DNA of 42,287 bases from Acidobacteriota bacterium (GCA_013287135.1 JABDEK010000031.1:1-42287); one strand, 5' to 3'. Shown: positions 8,583 to 18,497, counted from the stretch's first letter. Notes: generated by a model from the letters alone, not told the origin. A program made the numbers and translations.

Positions 8583-10637
8583 ATGTTCTTTAGATCGGTC
8601 TCCGCATGCGGAGCGAACAATCCGGGCAAAACCGCGTTGATTCGTACACAAAATGACTTGCGGTCCAAAAACGGCGCGCGTGCCACGACGCTTGCGGCTG
8701 CCTGTTTGTGCTTAATCCTTGGATCTTCGTGGGCCCAGGGGCCCACAACGAAAACCGCAAAAGTCGTTCCGCAAACCCCGAAAGAGGCTGCATCTCCCGC
8801 GTCTACGCCATCGCTGACGGAACCGGACTTGCGCGCTTTTGTCGATGGAATCATGCCGCTTCAGCTCGAGCGGGGCAACATCGCCGGTGCGGTCGTCCTT
8901 TTCGTTAAGGACGGCAAGATTTTATTTGCGAAAGGTTACGGTTATGCGGATGTGGCTACAAAGAAACCGGTGACTCCGGACGGCACTCTTTTCCGGCCTG
9001 GCTCGATTTCGAAATTATTTACATGGACCGCGGTAATGCAACTTGTGGAAGAAGGCAAGTTGGATCTTGATCGCGACGCAAACGATTATCTGGACTTCAA
9101 AATTCCACCTGCGTTTGGCAAACCCATTACGCTGCGCAATATCATGACGCACACTTCCGGGTTTCAGGAAACTGCCAAGGACCTTTTTGTGAAAGACGCC
9201 GGCGATATGAAACCGCTCAACGAATATTTGAAAGCGCACATGCCCGCGCGAATTTTCCCTCCTGGAGAAATTCCGGCCTATTCAAATTACGCTACCTCGG
9301 TGGCTGGATACATTGTGCAGCGAATCTCCGGGCAACCGTTCAATGATTACATCGAACAGCACATTCTGAAGCCGCTGGACATGACGCATTCAACATTCGT
9401 GCAGCCATTACCGGAGGCATTGAAACCGTTGATGTCCTCAGGTTACACCGTGGCTTCTCAGCCGGCTAAGGATTACGAATTCGTCCAAGCCTTCCCAGCG
9501 GGCAGCTCAGCCGTTTCAGCAGCGGACATGTCACATTTCATGATCGCTCACCTGCAAGATGGCCAATATGAAGGTGCTCGGATTCTGAAACCGGAAACTG
9601 TGGCGCTCATGCACTCTCGCCAGTTTGCCTACAACCTTGCGCTCAACGGCATGTGCTTGGGTTTTTATGAAGAGACGCGCAACGGTCATCGGATTATCGG
9701 CCACGCTGGAGACACAGTCTATTTCCATAGCGACCTTCACCTGATCCCCGACCAAGGCGTCGGCTTTTTCGTTTCTTACAATAGTGGTGGCAAGGGCGAG
9801 GTCAGTAACCGCACGGAGTTATGGGATAAGATTCTGGACCGTTATTTCCCCTATACTCCGCCACCGGCGGCGCCTGTGGCCGACCCCAAGGCCGATGTTC
9901 GGACTGTCAGCGGTTACTACACTCCCAGCCGCCGTTCGCAGACCAATATTTTGAAAGTCACCTCAATGTTGGGGCAGCTAAAGGTGTCTCCGGACGCGGA
10001 TGGAGGGATTCGGATCGATCCCCTGAAAGATTCTGCAGGGGAATTGATTCATTGGCAGGAAATCGGGCCTTTTCTATATCGACAAAAAAATGGGCAGGAT
10101 CTCGTCGCCTTCCGTCGCGATGCAACGGGCCGGATGGTTCTCTCAATAGATTTTCCATTCTTTATCTTTCAGTCCGCGGGTGGATTGGAAAGCAAAGGGT
10201 TTAATTCATTTCTCTTCATCGCGAGCGCTGTTCTGTTGTTACTTGCCTTAATTTTGTGGCCCATTGCGGGTCTCGTCCGCAAACACTATGGGCAGAAGCT
10301 CCATCGCAGCCCGCGGGATCGTCGATTGCGCCTCCTGGTGAAAATCGTCTGCTTGATCGACCTAGTGTTCATTTTGGCTTGGGTCATCTTGGCCAGCCGC
10401 TTGGATTCAGGTGTTCTGTCTGAGAGTCTTGATCCTTGGATTCATTTAATCCAGATTATCGGCGTTTTAGGTTGCGTCGGCGCGTTGGTTGCTATGTACA
10501 ACGCCTACCGTTCTTGGTCGGAGCGGGGGCGCTGGATCTGGACTAAGTTTGCAGACGCTTTGGTGGCGCTGGCCTGCCTTGGCTTTGCCTGGTTGATGCT
10601 GGCGTGGGATCTGTTGAATTTCAACTTGAACTTTTAG
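8583..10637 (+). CDS. Serine hydrolase (beta-lactamase fold) with C-terminal membrane domain
   Basis: A 684-residue serine hydrolase with motifs S141-I-S-K144, Y233-S-N235 and H374-A-G376. A signal or anchor segment spans roughly residues 36-51 (ending SSWAQG). After a beta-rich linker domain (about 430-530) come four hydrophobic segments in the last 150 residues (for example FIASAVLLLLALILWPIAG and LIDLVFILAWVILAS). The catalytic domain is therefore tethered to the inner membrane on the periplasmic side. This layout is seen in beta-lactamase-family peptidases and esterases acting on D-amino-acid peptides or cell-wall fragments. ATG 8583 has GAGG eight bases upstream, which decides against the overlapping GTG at 8574. 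It sits 41 bp after the racemase-like gene and 29 bp before the next start. Confidence 0.88.
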   Translation: MFFRSVSACGANNPGKTALIRTQNDLRSKNGARATTLAAACLCLILGSSWAQGPTTKTAKVVPQTPKEAASPASTPSLTEPDLRAFVDGIMPLQLERGNIAGAVVLFVKDGKILFAKGYGYADVATKKPVTPDGTLFRPGSISKLFTWTAVMQLVEEGKLDLDRDANDYLDFKIPPAFGKPITLRNIMTHTSGFQETAKDLFVKDAGDMKPLNEYLKAHMPARIFPPGEIPAYSNYATSVAGYIVQRISGQPFNDYIEQHILKPLDMTHSTFVQPLPEALKPLMSSGYTVASQPAKDYEFVQAFPAGSSAVSAADMSHFMIAHLQDGQYEGARILKPETVALMHSRQFAYNLALNGMCLGFYEETRNGHRIIGHAGDTVYFHSDLHLIPDQGVGFFVSYNSGGKGEVSNRTELWDKILDRYFPYTPPPAAPVADPKADVRTVSGYYTPSRRSQTNILKVTSMLGQLKVSPDADGGIRIDPLKDSAGELIHWQEIGPFLYRQKNGQDLVAFRRDATGRMVLSIDFPFFIFQSAGGLESKGFNSFLFIASAVLLLLALILWPIAGLVRKHYGQKLHRSPRDRRLRLLVKIVCLIDLVFILAWVILASRLDSGVLSESLDPWIHLIQIIGVLGCVGALVAMYNAYRSWSERGRWIWTKFADALVALACLGFAWLMLAWDLLNFNLNF

Positions 10638-10666
10638 CTTTCGTGTGGGGGCCAAGAGAAAAACTG

Positions 10667-12547
10667 ATGAGGCGATCCTTCTCTAAGTTATTTTTGTTCT
10701 GCGCAGCCGTCAGCGCAATTCTTGTGCTGGGGCTTTCGGCCCAAGGACAGGAATCGCCGCAGCGGCCTGATTATAGTTCGATGTTCAACAAGACCGACGC
10801 CATGATTCCCATGCGCGATGGTGTGAAGCTCCATACGGAAATTTACGTTCCGAAAGATGAGAAGGAACCTCTGCCTTTTCTTCTGACGCGAAGTCCCTAT
10901 GGCTTAGCGGATGACCCCCAGGGCTACTCCCAATACTTGGGCCTTTACACGGAAATGTTCGCGGGTGGATACATTTTTGTTTTCCAGGACATCCGCGGAC
11001 GGTATGGCTCGGAAGGGACATTCGTAATGCAGAGGCCGGCGCGCGATAGAAAAGACCCGCACTCTATCGACGAAGGGACTGATACCTACGACACTATTGA
11101 TTGGCTGGTTAAAAATGTTCCGAACAACAATGGACGCGCGGGCGAAGTGGGAATTTCTTATGGTGGCTGGCTCACGGCTATGTCCCTTTTAGAGCCGCAC
11201 CCGGCCCTGAAAGCTGTCTCGGAACAAGCATCACCGGCAGATATGTTCCTCGGTGATGATTTTCATCACAACGGAGCGTTCCGGCTGAGCTATGGCTTCG
11301 AGTACGCGGCCCTCATGGAGACAGGAAAGACAAATTTTCAGTTTCAATTCGACAAGTACGACACCTTCGAATGGTATCTCGCGCTGGGTCCACTTTCAAA
11401 TGCGAACAAACTGTATTTTCATAATTCCTTGCCGACCTGGAATGATTTCGTCACACACCCAAACTATGACCAGTTTTGGCAAAAACAGAGCTTCGCGCAG
11501 TATTTTAAGGATCTGAAACTGCAAGTTCCGAATCTCAACGTTGCTGGATGGTGGGATCAGGAAGATTTCTACGGTCCGATAACAATTTACGAACTGCTGG
11601 AAAAAAACGATACAAATCACAACAACTATCTAGCGGTAGGTCCATGGAATCATGGCGGATGGGAGCGAGCGGCCGGCACGAAGCTCGGCAACATCGATTT
11701 TGGCAGCGATACCAGCAAACATTTCCGCGAACACATTCAGGCTCCCTGGTTTGCCTACTGGCTGAAAGACCAGGGCGCACCTCCCGCACATAAAGTGGTG
11801 ACGTTTGAGACTGGTGCGAATTCCTGGAAATCCTGGGATGCCTGGCCGCCCACGGACGGCGTGAAAAGGCGAAGTCTCTACTTCAGTGCCGGTGGCAAGC
11901 TATCATTTGATCAACCCTCAGAAACTGCTGACGAATTTGAAAGTTATATTTCCGATCCCGCAAACCCTGTTCCTTACCGGCAGAGACCGGTGGAAGAAAC
12001 ATATTCTCCGGGAAGCCGTTGGTATACCTGGCTGCTGGAAGATCAACGTTTTGTAAATCAGCGGCCGGATACGCTCACTTGGGAGACGGACACTCTATCG
12101 GAAGATATTTCCGTGGCGGGCGATATCGTTGCGCATCTTTTTGCGTCAACCACCGGTACCGATAGCGACTGGATCGTGAAATTGATCGACGTTTATCCCG
12201 AAAAATACGAGCCAGACCCGAAGATGGGTGGGTACGAGCTGATCGTCGCGGATGAAGTTTTCAGGGGGCGTTTCCGCAAAAGTTTCGAAAAGCCCGAGCC
12301 AATCGTCGCAAATGAAGTGACGCCTTACAGAATTGATCTTCACACCAACGACCATGCGTTCCTGAAGGGACATCGGATCATGGTGCAGGTGCAAAGCACG
12401 TGGTTCCCCATTATCGACCGCAACCCCCAGAAGTACGTGCCAAATATTTTTGAAGCGATGGCGGCGGATTATCAGAAAGCGACACAGCGAATCTATTTTT
12501 CGAAGAAATTTTCTTCGAGTATCGAGCTTCCGGTCACTTCTCACTGA
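10667..12547 (+). CDS. Alpha-amino-acid ester hydrolase-like (CocE/NonD family) enzyme
   Basis: A 626-residue exported hydrolase (signal peptide to about residue 26, LSAQGQ). It belongs to the X-Pro dipeptidyl-peptidase-like CocE/NonD family (Peptidase_S15 fold plus C-terminal jelly-roll). The triad is probably S164 in GISYGG, D297 in WWDQED and H329 in GPWNHGG. The segments FQDIRGRYGSEGTFVMQRP and WDQEDFYGPI closely resemble alpha-amino-acid ester hydrolases of Xanthomonas and Acetobacter, which cleave or transfer alpha-amino-acyl groups on esters and beta-lactam amides. Here it more likely frees amino-acyl groups from peptides or esters. ATG 10667 is chosen because the signal peptide starts there; an upstream in-frame start at 10604 would overlap the previous gene. 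Confidence 0.87.
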   Translation: MRRSFSKLFLFCAAVSAILVLGLSAQGQESPQRPDYSSMFNKTDAMIPMRDGVKLHTEIYVPKDEKEPLPFLLTRSPYGLADDPQGYSQYLGLYTEMFAGGYIFVFQDIRGRYGSEGTFVMQRPARDRKDPHSIDEGTDTYDTIDWLVKNVPNNNGRAGEVGISYGGWLTAMSLLEPHPALKAVSEQASPADMFLGDDFHHNGAFRLSYGFEYAALMETGKTNFQFQFDKYDTFEWYLALGPLSNANKLYFHNSLPTWNDFVTHPNYDQFWQKQSFAQYFKDLKLQVPNLNVAGWWDQEDFYGPITIYELLEKNDTNHNNYLAVGPWNHGGWERAAGTKLGNIDFGSDTSKHFREHIQAPWFAYWLKDQGAPPAHKVVTFETGANSWKSWDAWPPTDGVKRRSLYFSAGGKLSFDQPSETADEFESYISDPANPVPYRQRPVEETYSPGSRWYTWLLEDQRFVNQRPDTLTWETDTLSEDISVAGDIVAHLFASTTGTDSDWIVKLIDVYPEKYEPDPKMGGYELIVADEVFRGRFRKSFEKPEPIVANEVTPYRIDLHTNDHAFLKGHRIMVQVQSTWFPIIDRNPQKYVPNIFEAMAADYQKATQRIYFSKKFSSSIELPVTSH

Positions 12548-12622
12548 ATCGTTTATCTGGATGCGAGACGACAGATTTCTGCGGCACAAATGCATTGCTT
12601 CGATAACGGACGGAGGTCAGGC

Positions 12623-15600
12623 ATGAAAAAGTTATTCGCTTTCCTGGGTCTGGTTCTTTTCACCTGTGCCGTGGTTAATGCGCAAGTCGAAAAGCCGCTG
12701 CTGATGCAAGGGCCCACGTTGAATGCGTCGCACATCGTCTTCGCTTACGGTGGCGAACTCTGGAGCGTTAGTCGCGAGGGTGCCATCGCGCTGCAATTGA
12801 CGAATGGCGTCGGACGAAAATCAAACCCGCACTTCTCGCCTGACGGAAAGTTGATCGCGTTCACCGCGGAATATGGCGGCAATCGCAACGTATACGTAAT
12901 GCCGTCGGAGGGGGGTGAGCCGCGTCAACTCACTTATGCTCCAGGCCCTGATATCGTGGAGGGCTGGACTCCCGACGGCAAAGCTGTGCTTTTCCGCTCT
13001 TCTCGCGAAAGCTTTGCTCCACGTTACGAGCAGCTCTATACGATTTCAATCGATGGCGGCTTCGCAAAACAAGTTCCGTTGCCCATGGGTTACCAGGGCT
13101 CTTATGATCAGGGCGGCTCGCACCTGGCTTACACGCCGCTTCCGCGCGAATTATTTTTCGTCGGCGATCCTCTGATTCACACGTTCTGGGCGCACTATCA
13201 CGGCGGCCTGGCGCCTCAAGTGTGGATTGCCAATCTTTCGAATTCTGAAGTGATTAAAGTCCCGCACGAAAATGCCAGTGACTTCAATCCGATTTGGGTC
13301 GGAAACAAAATTTATTTTCTGTCGGCGCGTACCGAGCCAATTACGCTATGGGTCTACGATACGAATTCAAAAACCGTTTCGCAAGCGATCGATAATCACG
13401 GTATGGACATTATGTCCGCTTCCGCAGGCCCCGGTGCAATTGTCTACGAACAATTTGGATCGCTGCATCTCTACGATCTTGAAAGCGGTCATGAACGGGA
13501 GGTCCACGTCGAAATACGCGGCGACTTTCCAGAAATTCGCACGCATTTCGAGAAAGTCGCGGACCATGTTTTGAACATAGGGATTTCGCCTACGGGGGCG
13601 CGCGCCGTCTTCGAGGCCCATGGCGAGATCCTCACCGTGCCGGCTGAAAAAGGTGATGTCCGCAATATCACAAATTCCCCAGCCGTTGCGGACCGTTCGC
13701 CTGCATGGTCGCCCGACGGGAGGTCAATTGCGTATTTTTCAGACGCTTCCGGTGTTTACACGCTGTGTATTAAGGATCAGGACGGGATGAAAGCGGCCCG
13801 CACGATCAGCCTTGGGAATCAGCCGTCCTATTTTTTCGATCTGGCCTGGTCCCCGGACAGCAAGAAAATTACCTACACAGACAAACACCTGAATCTTTGG
13901 TACCTGGACCTGGAACATCCCGCTCCGGTGAAGATCGACACGGATACTTACTTTTCGTTCGAACGCGCGATTAACCCCTCATGGGCACCGGACAGCCGTT
14001 GGATTACCTACACCAAACTCCTCGGCAATCGCATGCGCGCGGTTTTTATTTACTCACTAGCTTCCAATAAAACGACGCAAGTCACCGACGGAATGAGCGA
14101 TGCAGAGTATGCATCTTTCGATAAAGGCGGAAAATATCTTTACTTTACGGCCAGTACGAATGCCGGCCCGTCACAGTTTCTTTTGGATATGTCCAGTGAC
14201 GGTCATCAAGTTACTAGGAGCGTGTATCTGATTGTGTTGCGCAAGAATATTCCTTCGCCCTTCAGACCCGAGAGCGACGAAGAAAAAGTGGCCAGCCCCG
14301 AGAGTTCGAGTGCCTCCGATAAAGAAAAATCTTCAGCAGACAAAAACAAAAAAGACCAAGCTGCGACGAACAACGTGGAGATCGATTTCGATGCCATAAA
14401 TCAACGTATTTTGTCTTTGCCCCTTCCTCCCGCGAATTATTCGGGTCTATCCGCCGGTAAGGAAGGCGAGCTTTTGGTTCAACAGGCAAAGTCTGAGACA
14501 GCGTCGCTCGGCGGCGGAGGCCAAATGAGCTTGCTTAAGTTCACGCTGGCCGATCGCAAACCCACGCCCCTTGCGTCCGGTCTTGACGACTTTCGCTTGT
14601 CTTTTAATGGAGAAAAGTATTTATTCCGCCAAGGTCCGAAGTGGGGTGTTGGATCCACGTCAGCGCCTCTGAAGCCCGACGAGAATCTTTTGAATATGGA
14701 CGCCATGGAAGTTTCAGTTTCGCCTCGCGAGGAATGGAAGCAGATGTATCACGAGGCTTGGCGTATCGAACGCGACTATTTCTACGCGTCAAACTATGCA
14801 GGCCTCGACATCGCTGCTGCTGAAAAACAGTACAGCGCGTTTCTCCCCGGAATCGTCAGCCGCGCGGATTTGAATTATCTTTTCCTGGAAATGCTCGGTA
14901 AGCTTTCAACCGGCCACACATTTGTGGACGGCGGCGATATTCCACCTGTTCCCCCAATGAGTGTCGGATTGCTTGGCGCTGATTATAAGATCGAAAATGG
15001 ACGCTACCGATTTGCCAGAATCTACGGGGGAGAGAACTGGAATCCCGGTCTTCGCGCGCCTCTGACAGAACCTGGCGTAGACGTAAAATCGGGTGAATAC
15101 CTGCTCGCCGTGAACGGACGCGAGTTGAACGACACGGACGACATTTACAGCTTCTTTTTAAACACCGCGGATAAGCAGGTTCCTCTCAAAATTGGGCCGA
15201 ACCCAGACGGGACAAACTCTCGCGAGATAGTCGTTGTTCCCCTACGCGAGGAAATATCTTTACGCCATCGCAATTGGGTCGAGGACAACATGCGCAAAGT
15301 TGACCAATTGAGCGGCGGGCGGATCGCCTATGTATATTTGCCCGATACAGCTACTGGCGGGTTCACCAGTTTTAATCGTTACTTCTTCGCGCAAATCGGC
15401 AAAGAGGGTGTGATCATCGACGACCGCTTTAATAGTGGAGGGCAAGCCGCCGACTATATTATTCAGTACCTGCAGCGCAAGTTGTGGAATTACTGGTATA
15501 CGCCCGATGGCGCTCCGATGAATGAACCAAATCAAGCGATTTTCGGCGCGAAGGCCATGTTGATCAACCAGTACGCCGGTTCTGGAGGTGATCTTATTCC

Positions 15601-15928
15601 ATGGTTTTTTCATCACGTGGGATTGGGACCTTTAATAGGTGAACGGACCTGGGGAGGCGAGGTTGGCATTACCGGATATCCGCCTCTGATAGATGGTGGA
15701 GGCGTCACCGCGCCAAGCCTTGCATTTTTTACAACCGAAGGACATTGGGCCATCGAAAATGAAGGCGCCGCGCCGGATATTGAAGTAGAGATGGATCCGA
15801 AACTTTGGCGCGAAGGCCGCGACCCTCAACTCGAAAAAGCGGTGGAAACGGTTTTGCAGGAACTCAATGAGCGTCCCCTTCCAAAACCGAAAGTGCCGGC
15901 ATTCCCGGATTACTATAAGTTGCCGTAA
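12623..15928 (+). CDS. Tricorn-type protease homologue (S41), exported
   Basis: An 1101-residue protease with signal peptide (MKKLFAFLGLVLFTCAVVNAQ). Residues about 30-530 are WD40-like/PD40 beta-propeller repeats (PHFSPDGKLIAF, PAWSPDGRSIAYFSD, LAWSPDSKKITYTD). A charged Ser/Lys/Glu-rich linker follows near 545-580. Then come the C1 domain, a PDZ-like domain and the S41 catalytic domain. The nucleophile is probably S987 in YAGSGGD, with H765 (LSTGHTF) as the other key residue by comparison with Thermoplasma tricorn. Tricorn cleaves oligopeptides of a few residues, releasing di- and tripeptides; this copy should do so in the periplasm. GGAGG lies seven bases before ATG 12623. It is the last gene of the receptor operon and converges with the VanX-fusion gene 20 bp away. 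Confidence 0.88.
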   Translation: MKKLFAFLGLVLFTCAVVNAQVEKPLLMQGPTLNASHIVFAYGGELWSVSREGAIALQLTNGVGRKSNPHFSPDGKLIAFTAEYGGNRNVYVMPSEGGEPRQLTYAPGPDIVEGWTPDGKAVLFRSSRESFAPRYEQLYTISIDGGFAKQVPLPMGYQGSYDQGGSHLAYTPLPRELFFVGDPLIHTFWAHYHGGLAPQVWIANLSNSEVIKVPHENASDFNPIWVGNKIYFLSARTEPITLWVYDTNSKTVSQAIDNHGMDIMSASAGPGAIVYEQFGSLHLYDLESGHEREVHVEIRGDFPEIRTHFEKVADHVLNIGISPTGARAVFEAHGEILTVPAEKGDVRNITNSPAVADRSPAWSPDGRSIAYFSDASGVYTLCIKDQDGMKAARTISLGNQPSYFFDLAWSPDSKKITYTDKHLNLWYLDLEHPAPVKIDTDTYFSFERAINPSWAPDSRWITYTKLLGNRMRAVFIYSLASNKTTQVTDGMSDAEYASFDKGGKYLYFTASTNAGPSQFLLDMSSDGHQVTRSVYLIVLRKNIPSPFRPESDEEKVASPESSSASDKEKSSADKNKKDQAATNNVEIDFDAINQRILSLPLPPANYSGLSAGKEGELLVQQAKSETASLGGGGQMSLLKFTLADRKPTPLASGLDDFRLSFNGEKYLFRQGPKWGVGSTSAPLKPDENLLNMDAMEVSVSPREEWKQMYHEAWRIERDYFYASNYAGLDIAAAEKQYSAFLPGIVSRADLNYLFLEMLGKLSTGHTFVDGGDIPPVPPMSVGLLGADYKIENGRYRFARIYGGENWNPGLRAPLTEPGVDVKSGEYLLAVNGRELNDTDDIYSFFLNTADKQVPLKIGPNPDGTNSREIVVVPLREEISLRHRNWVEDNMRKVDQLSGGRIAYVYLPDTATGGFTSFNRYFFAQIGKEGVIIDDRFNSGGQAADYIIQYLQRKLWNYWYTPDGAPMNEPNQAIFGAKAMLINQYAGSGGDLIPWFFHHVGLGPLIGERTWGGEVGITGYPPLIDGGGVTAPSLAFFTTEGHWAIENEGAAPDIEVEMDPKLWREGRDPQLEKAVETVLQELNERPLPKPKVPAFPDYYKLP

Positions 15929-15948
15929 GGCTGTTAATCGCTCACGAC

Positions 15949-18366
15949 TCAGTCTTGGGGTTGGGACGATTGTTTAGCAGTTCGAGCGGCGCTGAGGTTT
16001 TCGAAAGCTAAATTTAGAATCGGATAGTGACGCCAGTCTTTGTAGTCGAAGTGCCACCATTCGAATTCATACACTTGAAAACCGGCTTCTTCCATTGCGT
16101 TGCGTAGAAGATTGCGATGCCAACGTTCAACTGAACTTGCGCCTGGATAGAAAGCGTACGAGCGCTCGGACATTTCGTCATAGACACCGGTCATCTGAAT
16201 AGGTTCTCCACTCTTCAAATCGTAAAGAGACAAGTCCACGGCACAACCGCGGTTATGGCGCGATCCTTCTTTTGGATCGGCTACGAAGATTCGCTTGTCG
16301 TCCGGTGTCGCGTCCCAGAAAATTTTTGTTACGTACCACGGGCGATAGGCATCGTGGATCAGCAGCCCGTAATCCAGAGCTTTTAGCTTGCGGCTGGCGC
16401 TTAGAAGCGCTTCCGCTGCCGGACGCTGCAAATAAGCTTTTGCCTGTGAATAGACAGGTTCGCCCAGGAAATTATTCTTTGTTGCGTAGCGAATGTCGAA
16501 GTGAATCGCCGGGTCTAGCGTGGAAAGGTCCACAAGGTCTGGTTTAAGGAATTCGCCAGATTCTACCGGCGGTTGAGCTGCACGCGCCTCGCGCCGCAAT
16601 ACATCCAACGGTTCGCGCGGTTGCACGCGAAAGACTCCGCCTTCGATATCGCCAATCGCTCTGCGCTTAAAAACGACGCCGCCAACCTTTACTTGCGTGG
16701 CCATACCGTCTGATCTGCGAGTAAATATAGCCTGCTCGCCGTCATACAAGCCGCTTTGAGGAAAATTGAACACATCGCCGGAAACTTCTGTAAGTGGGGC
16801 GTAATCAAACCACTCAATGAGAGCCGTAAGTTTTCCATCTTTCTCGAGAACATAAAGCTTGTCGTAATCCCAGCCGTACTCGCCAATTAAACCCTTCCAA
16901 CGCTCGGGCGCTGCTGCCGGAAAGTTTTCTGCTACGCGCTCTAACGTCTGGTCACCGATACGAATTCCGTTCGCGGTGGGAGTGACTTTTAAGCCGTATC
17001 CAACTCGCCCGTCTTCAATGAGCGAATCGCCCAACTGGCGCAGCCGGACTTCTTCGCCGCCGGCTGTCCGGAGCATGAATAGTTCTCCATTTCTTGCCGT
17101 CAGATCTACGGCGTCTTCGCCCTGTCCGTATCGGCCCGCGACCTGCCGGACGTGTTCGGATGAAATTAGCGTGGCCGCCGGAATCTCAGGAAGTGGCGAG
17201 TGCTGTTTGGCGGCGAGCATCAGTTGCAAGGCTTCTTGAGCGACGTGCGAAGTAACGGCATTGGCCGCATCCATGGTCGTAACGGTGACTACGCCGAGTT
17301 TTTCATCCGGCAATGCTGCAAGCTGCGTAGCGAATCCATAGATTGCACCCCCATGTCCTATTTCGCGATGCCCCTCAAGCTGCGAGATGCGGAAACCAAT
17401 GCCATAGCCAGATGTGGCGCCAGGCTGCGCAAATTGCGGTGTCCACATTTTCTGGAGCGTCTCTGGTTTCAAGACCTGCGCATTCGGGCCGCGTCCTTGA
17501 TTGAAGAGAACACTTTCAAATCGCGCCAGGTCCAGAACGGTCGAGTACATGCAGCCGGCCGGCGCCATTCCGAGTTCAAAAGTGGGCGCCTGAAACGACA
17601 GGCCGTCGTATGACCACATGTAAGCCTTCGCCAATTTTTGGATAAGTTCAGGCTGCGGTTGGAATGCGCTGTTACGCAGGCCCATGGGGTCCAGGACAGC
17701 TTGTCGCAAATACGTGGCAAAAGGTTGGCCGCTTTGCTTTTCAAGCACGTAACCTATGACAGCCACGCCAGCGTTGGAGTATTTCGTATGAGTTTCGGGC
17801 GCATAGACGAGCGTGGTGTCGTTCAAGCTCTGGACCATGGCACCCAGTGAAAGTTCGGACGGGTCAAAGTAGTTCCCGATCGGAGGCTCACGCAGTAAGC
17901 CCGAACGATGCGACATTAACTGCCGCAGCGTAATGGGCGTTCCAAAGGGGTTGTGCGGATGAAAGTCTGGTAAATATTTCTGCACCGGGGCATCAAGATC
18001 CAACTGGCCGCGTTCGACTAACTGCATCACGCCGATATCTGTAAAAAGTTTTGAAACCGACCCGATGCGATACACGGTTTCTGGTGTTGCCACAGTCTTT
18101 TTATCCGGGTCGGCATAGCCAAAGCCTTCTGCCCAAATAACCTTCTGATCGTCAACAAGTGCGATGGAGAACGCAGGAAGCTTTTTGTCCTGCATTTCAT
18201 TTTGAATGAATCGCGACAAAGTCTCGACAACCTTGGCGTAATCTTGCCGCGGCGCGACACTCTGTTGCAGCCCATGCAGTCGCGGGGTCGGGCAGACCAT
18301 AAGCAAAACAAAGGCACAAAAGAAACTGAGAATCGCCGAGTCCCTATTCCAAGGGAGACTTTTCAT
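15949..18366 (-). CDS. Fusion: serine hydrolase (beta-lactamase fold) plus VanX-type D-Ala-D-Ala dipeptidase
   Basis: An 805-residue two-enzyme protein with an N-terminal signal segment (residues 10-33). Residues 40-385 are a beta-lactamase/DD-peptidase-fold hydrolase with S103-V-S-K106, Y196-S-N198 and H338-G-G340. A beta-rich linker domain follows (about 400-590). Residues 608-785 are an M15D D-alanyl-D-alanine dipeptidase. It shows R675 (DAYRPW), the zinc motif S702-R-H704-N-R-G-C-A-V-D711, and E769-W-W-H772 carrying the general base and last zinc ligand. All catalytic residues of both halves appear intact. VanX-type enzymes split D-Ala-D-Ala; the first half could release such dipeptides or trim stem peptides. 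It is downstream of the permease gene, with its own 203-bp upstream region carrying a TGAAA/TTCCA dyad. Confidence 0.92.
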   Translation of the reverse strand: MKSLPWNRDSAILSFFCAFVLLMVCPTPRLHGLQQSVAPRQDYAKVVETLSRFIQNEMQDKKLPAFSIALVDDQKVIWAEGFGYADPDKKTVATPETVYRIGSVSKLFTDIGVMQLVERGQLDLDAPVQKYLPDFHPHNPFGTPITLRQLMSHRSGLLREPPIGNYFDPSELSLGAMVQSLNDTTLVYAPETHTKYSNAGVAVIGYVLEKQSGQPFATYLRQAVLDPMGLRNSAFQPQPELIQKLAKAYMWSYDGLSFQAPTFELGMAPAGCMYSTVLDLARFESVLFNQGRGPNAQVLKPETLQKMWTPQFAQPGATSGYGIGFRISQLEGHREIGHGGAIYGFATQLAALPDEKLGVVTVTTMDAANAVTSHVAQEALQLMLAAKQHSPLPEIPAATLISSEHVRQVAGRYGQGEDAVDLTARNGELFMLRTAGGEEVRLRQLGDSLIEDGRVGYGLKVTPTANGIRIGDQTLERVAENFPAAAPERWKGLIGEYGWDYDKLYVLEKDGKLTALIEWFDYAPLTEVSGDVFNFPQSGLYDGEQAIFTRRSDGMATQVKVGGVVFKRRAIGDIEGGVFRVQPREPLDVLRREARAAQPPVESGEFLKPDLVDLSTLDPAIHFDIRYATKNNFLGEPVYSQAKAYLQRPAAEALLSASRKLKALDYGLLIHDAYRPWYVTKIFWDATPDDKRIFVADPKEGSRHNRGCAVDLSLYDLKSGEPIQMTGVYDEMSERSYAFYPGASSVERWHRNLLRNAMEEAGFQVYEFEWWHFDYKDWRHYPILNLAFENLSAARTAKQSSQPQD

Positions 18367-18418
18367 TTGTTCCTATCCTTAAACTAACGCCGAGGGGTCC
18401 TTCAAAGTATTCTAGAAT

Positions 18419-18447
18419 TTGTTACACCGAAGAGGCGCCGGCTTCAA
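18419..18447 (-). promoter_or_regulatory. Candidate promoter of the VanX-fusion gene
   Basis: On the minus strand TTGAAG (18447-18442), a 17-base spacer and TAACAA (18424-18419) make a plausible sigma70-type promoter about 50 bp before ATG 18366. It allows this gene to be expressed apart from rpiR and the permease gene. Confidence 0.4.
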
Positions 18448-18497
18448 CAGAAAGCTCTGCATTGGCGGGACTCGCAATTCCGCCCGCAATATTCCAA

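Noticed and set aside
15949..18366. Glycopeptide resistance gene (vanX)
   Set aside because: No vanA/vanH ligase or reductase genes or VanRS pair are nearby, and this dipeptidase is fused and exported, so a catabolic role is more likely.
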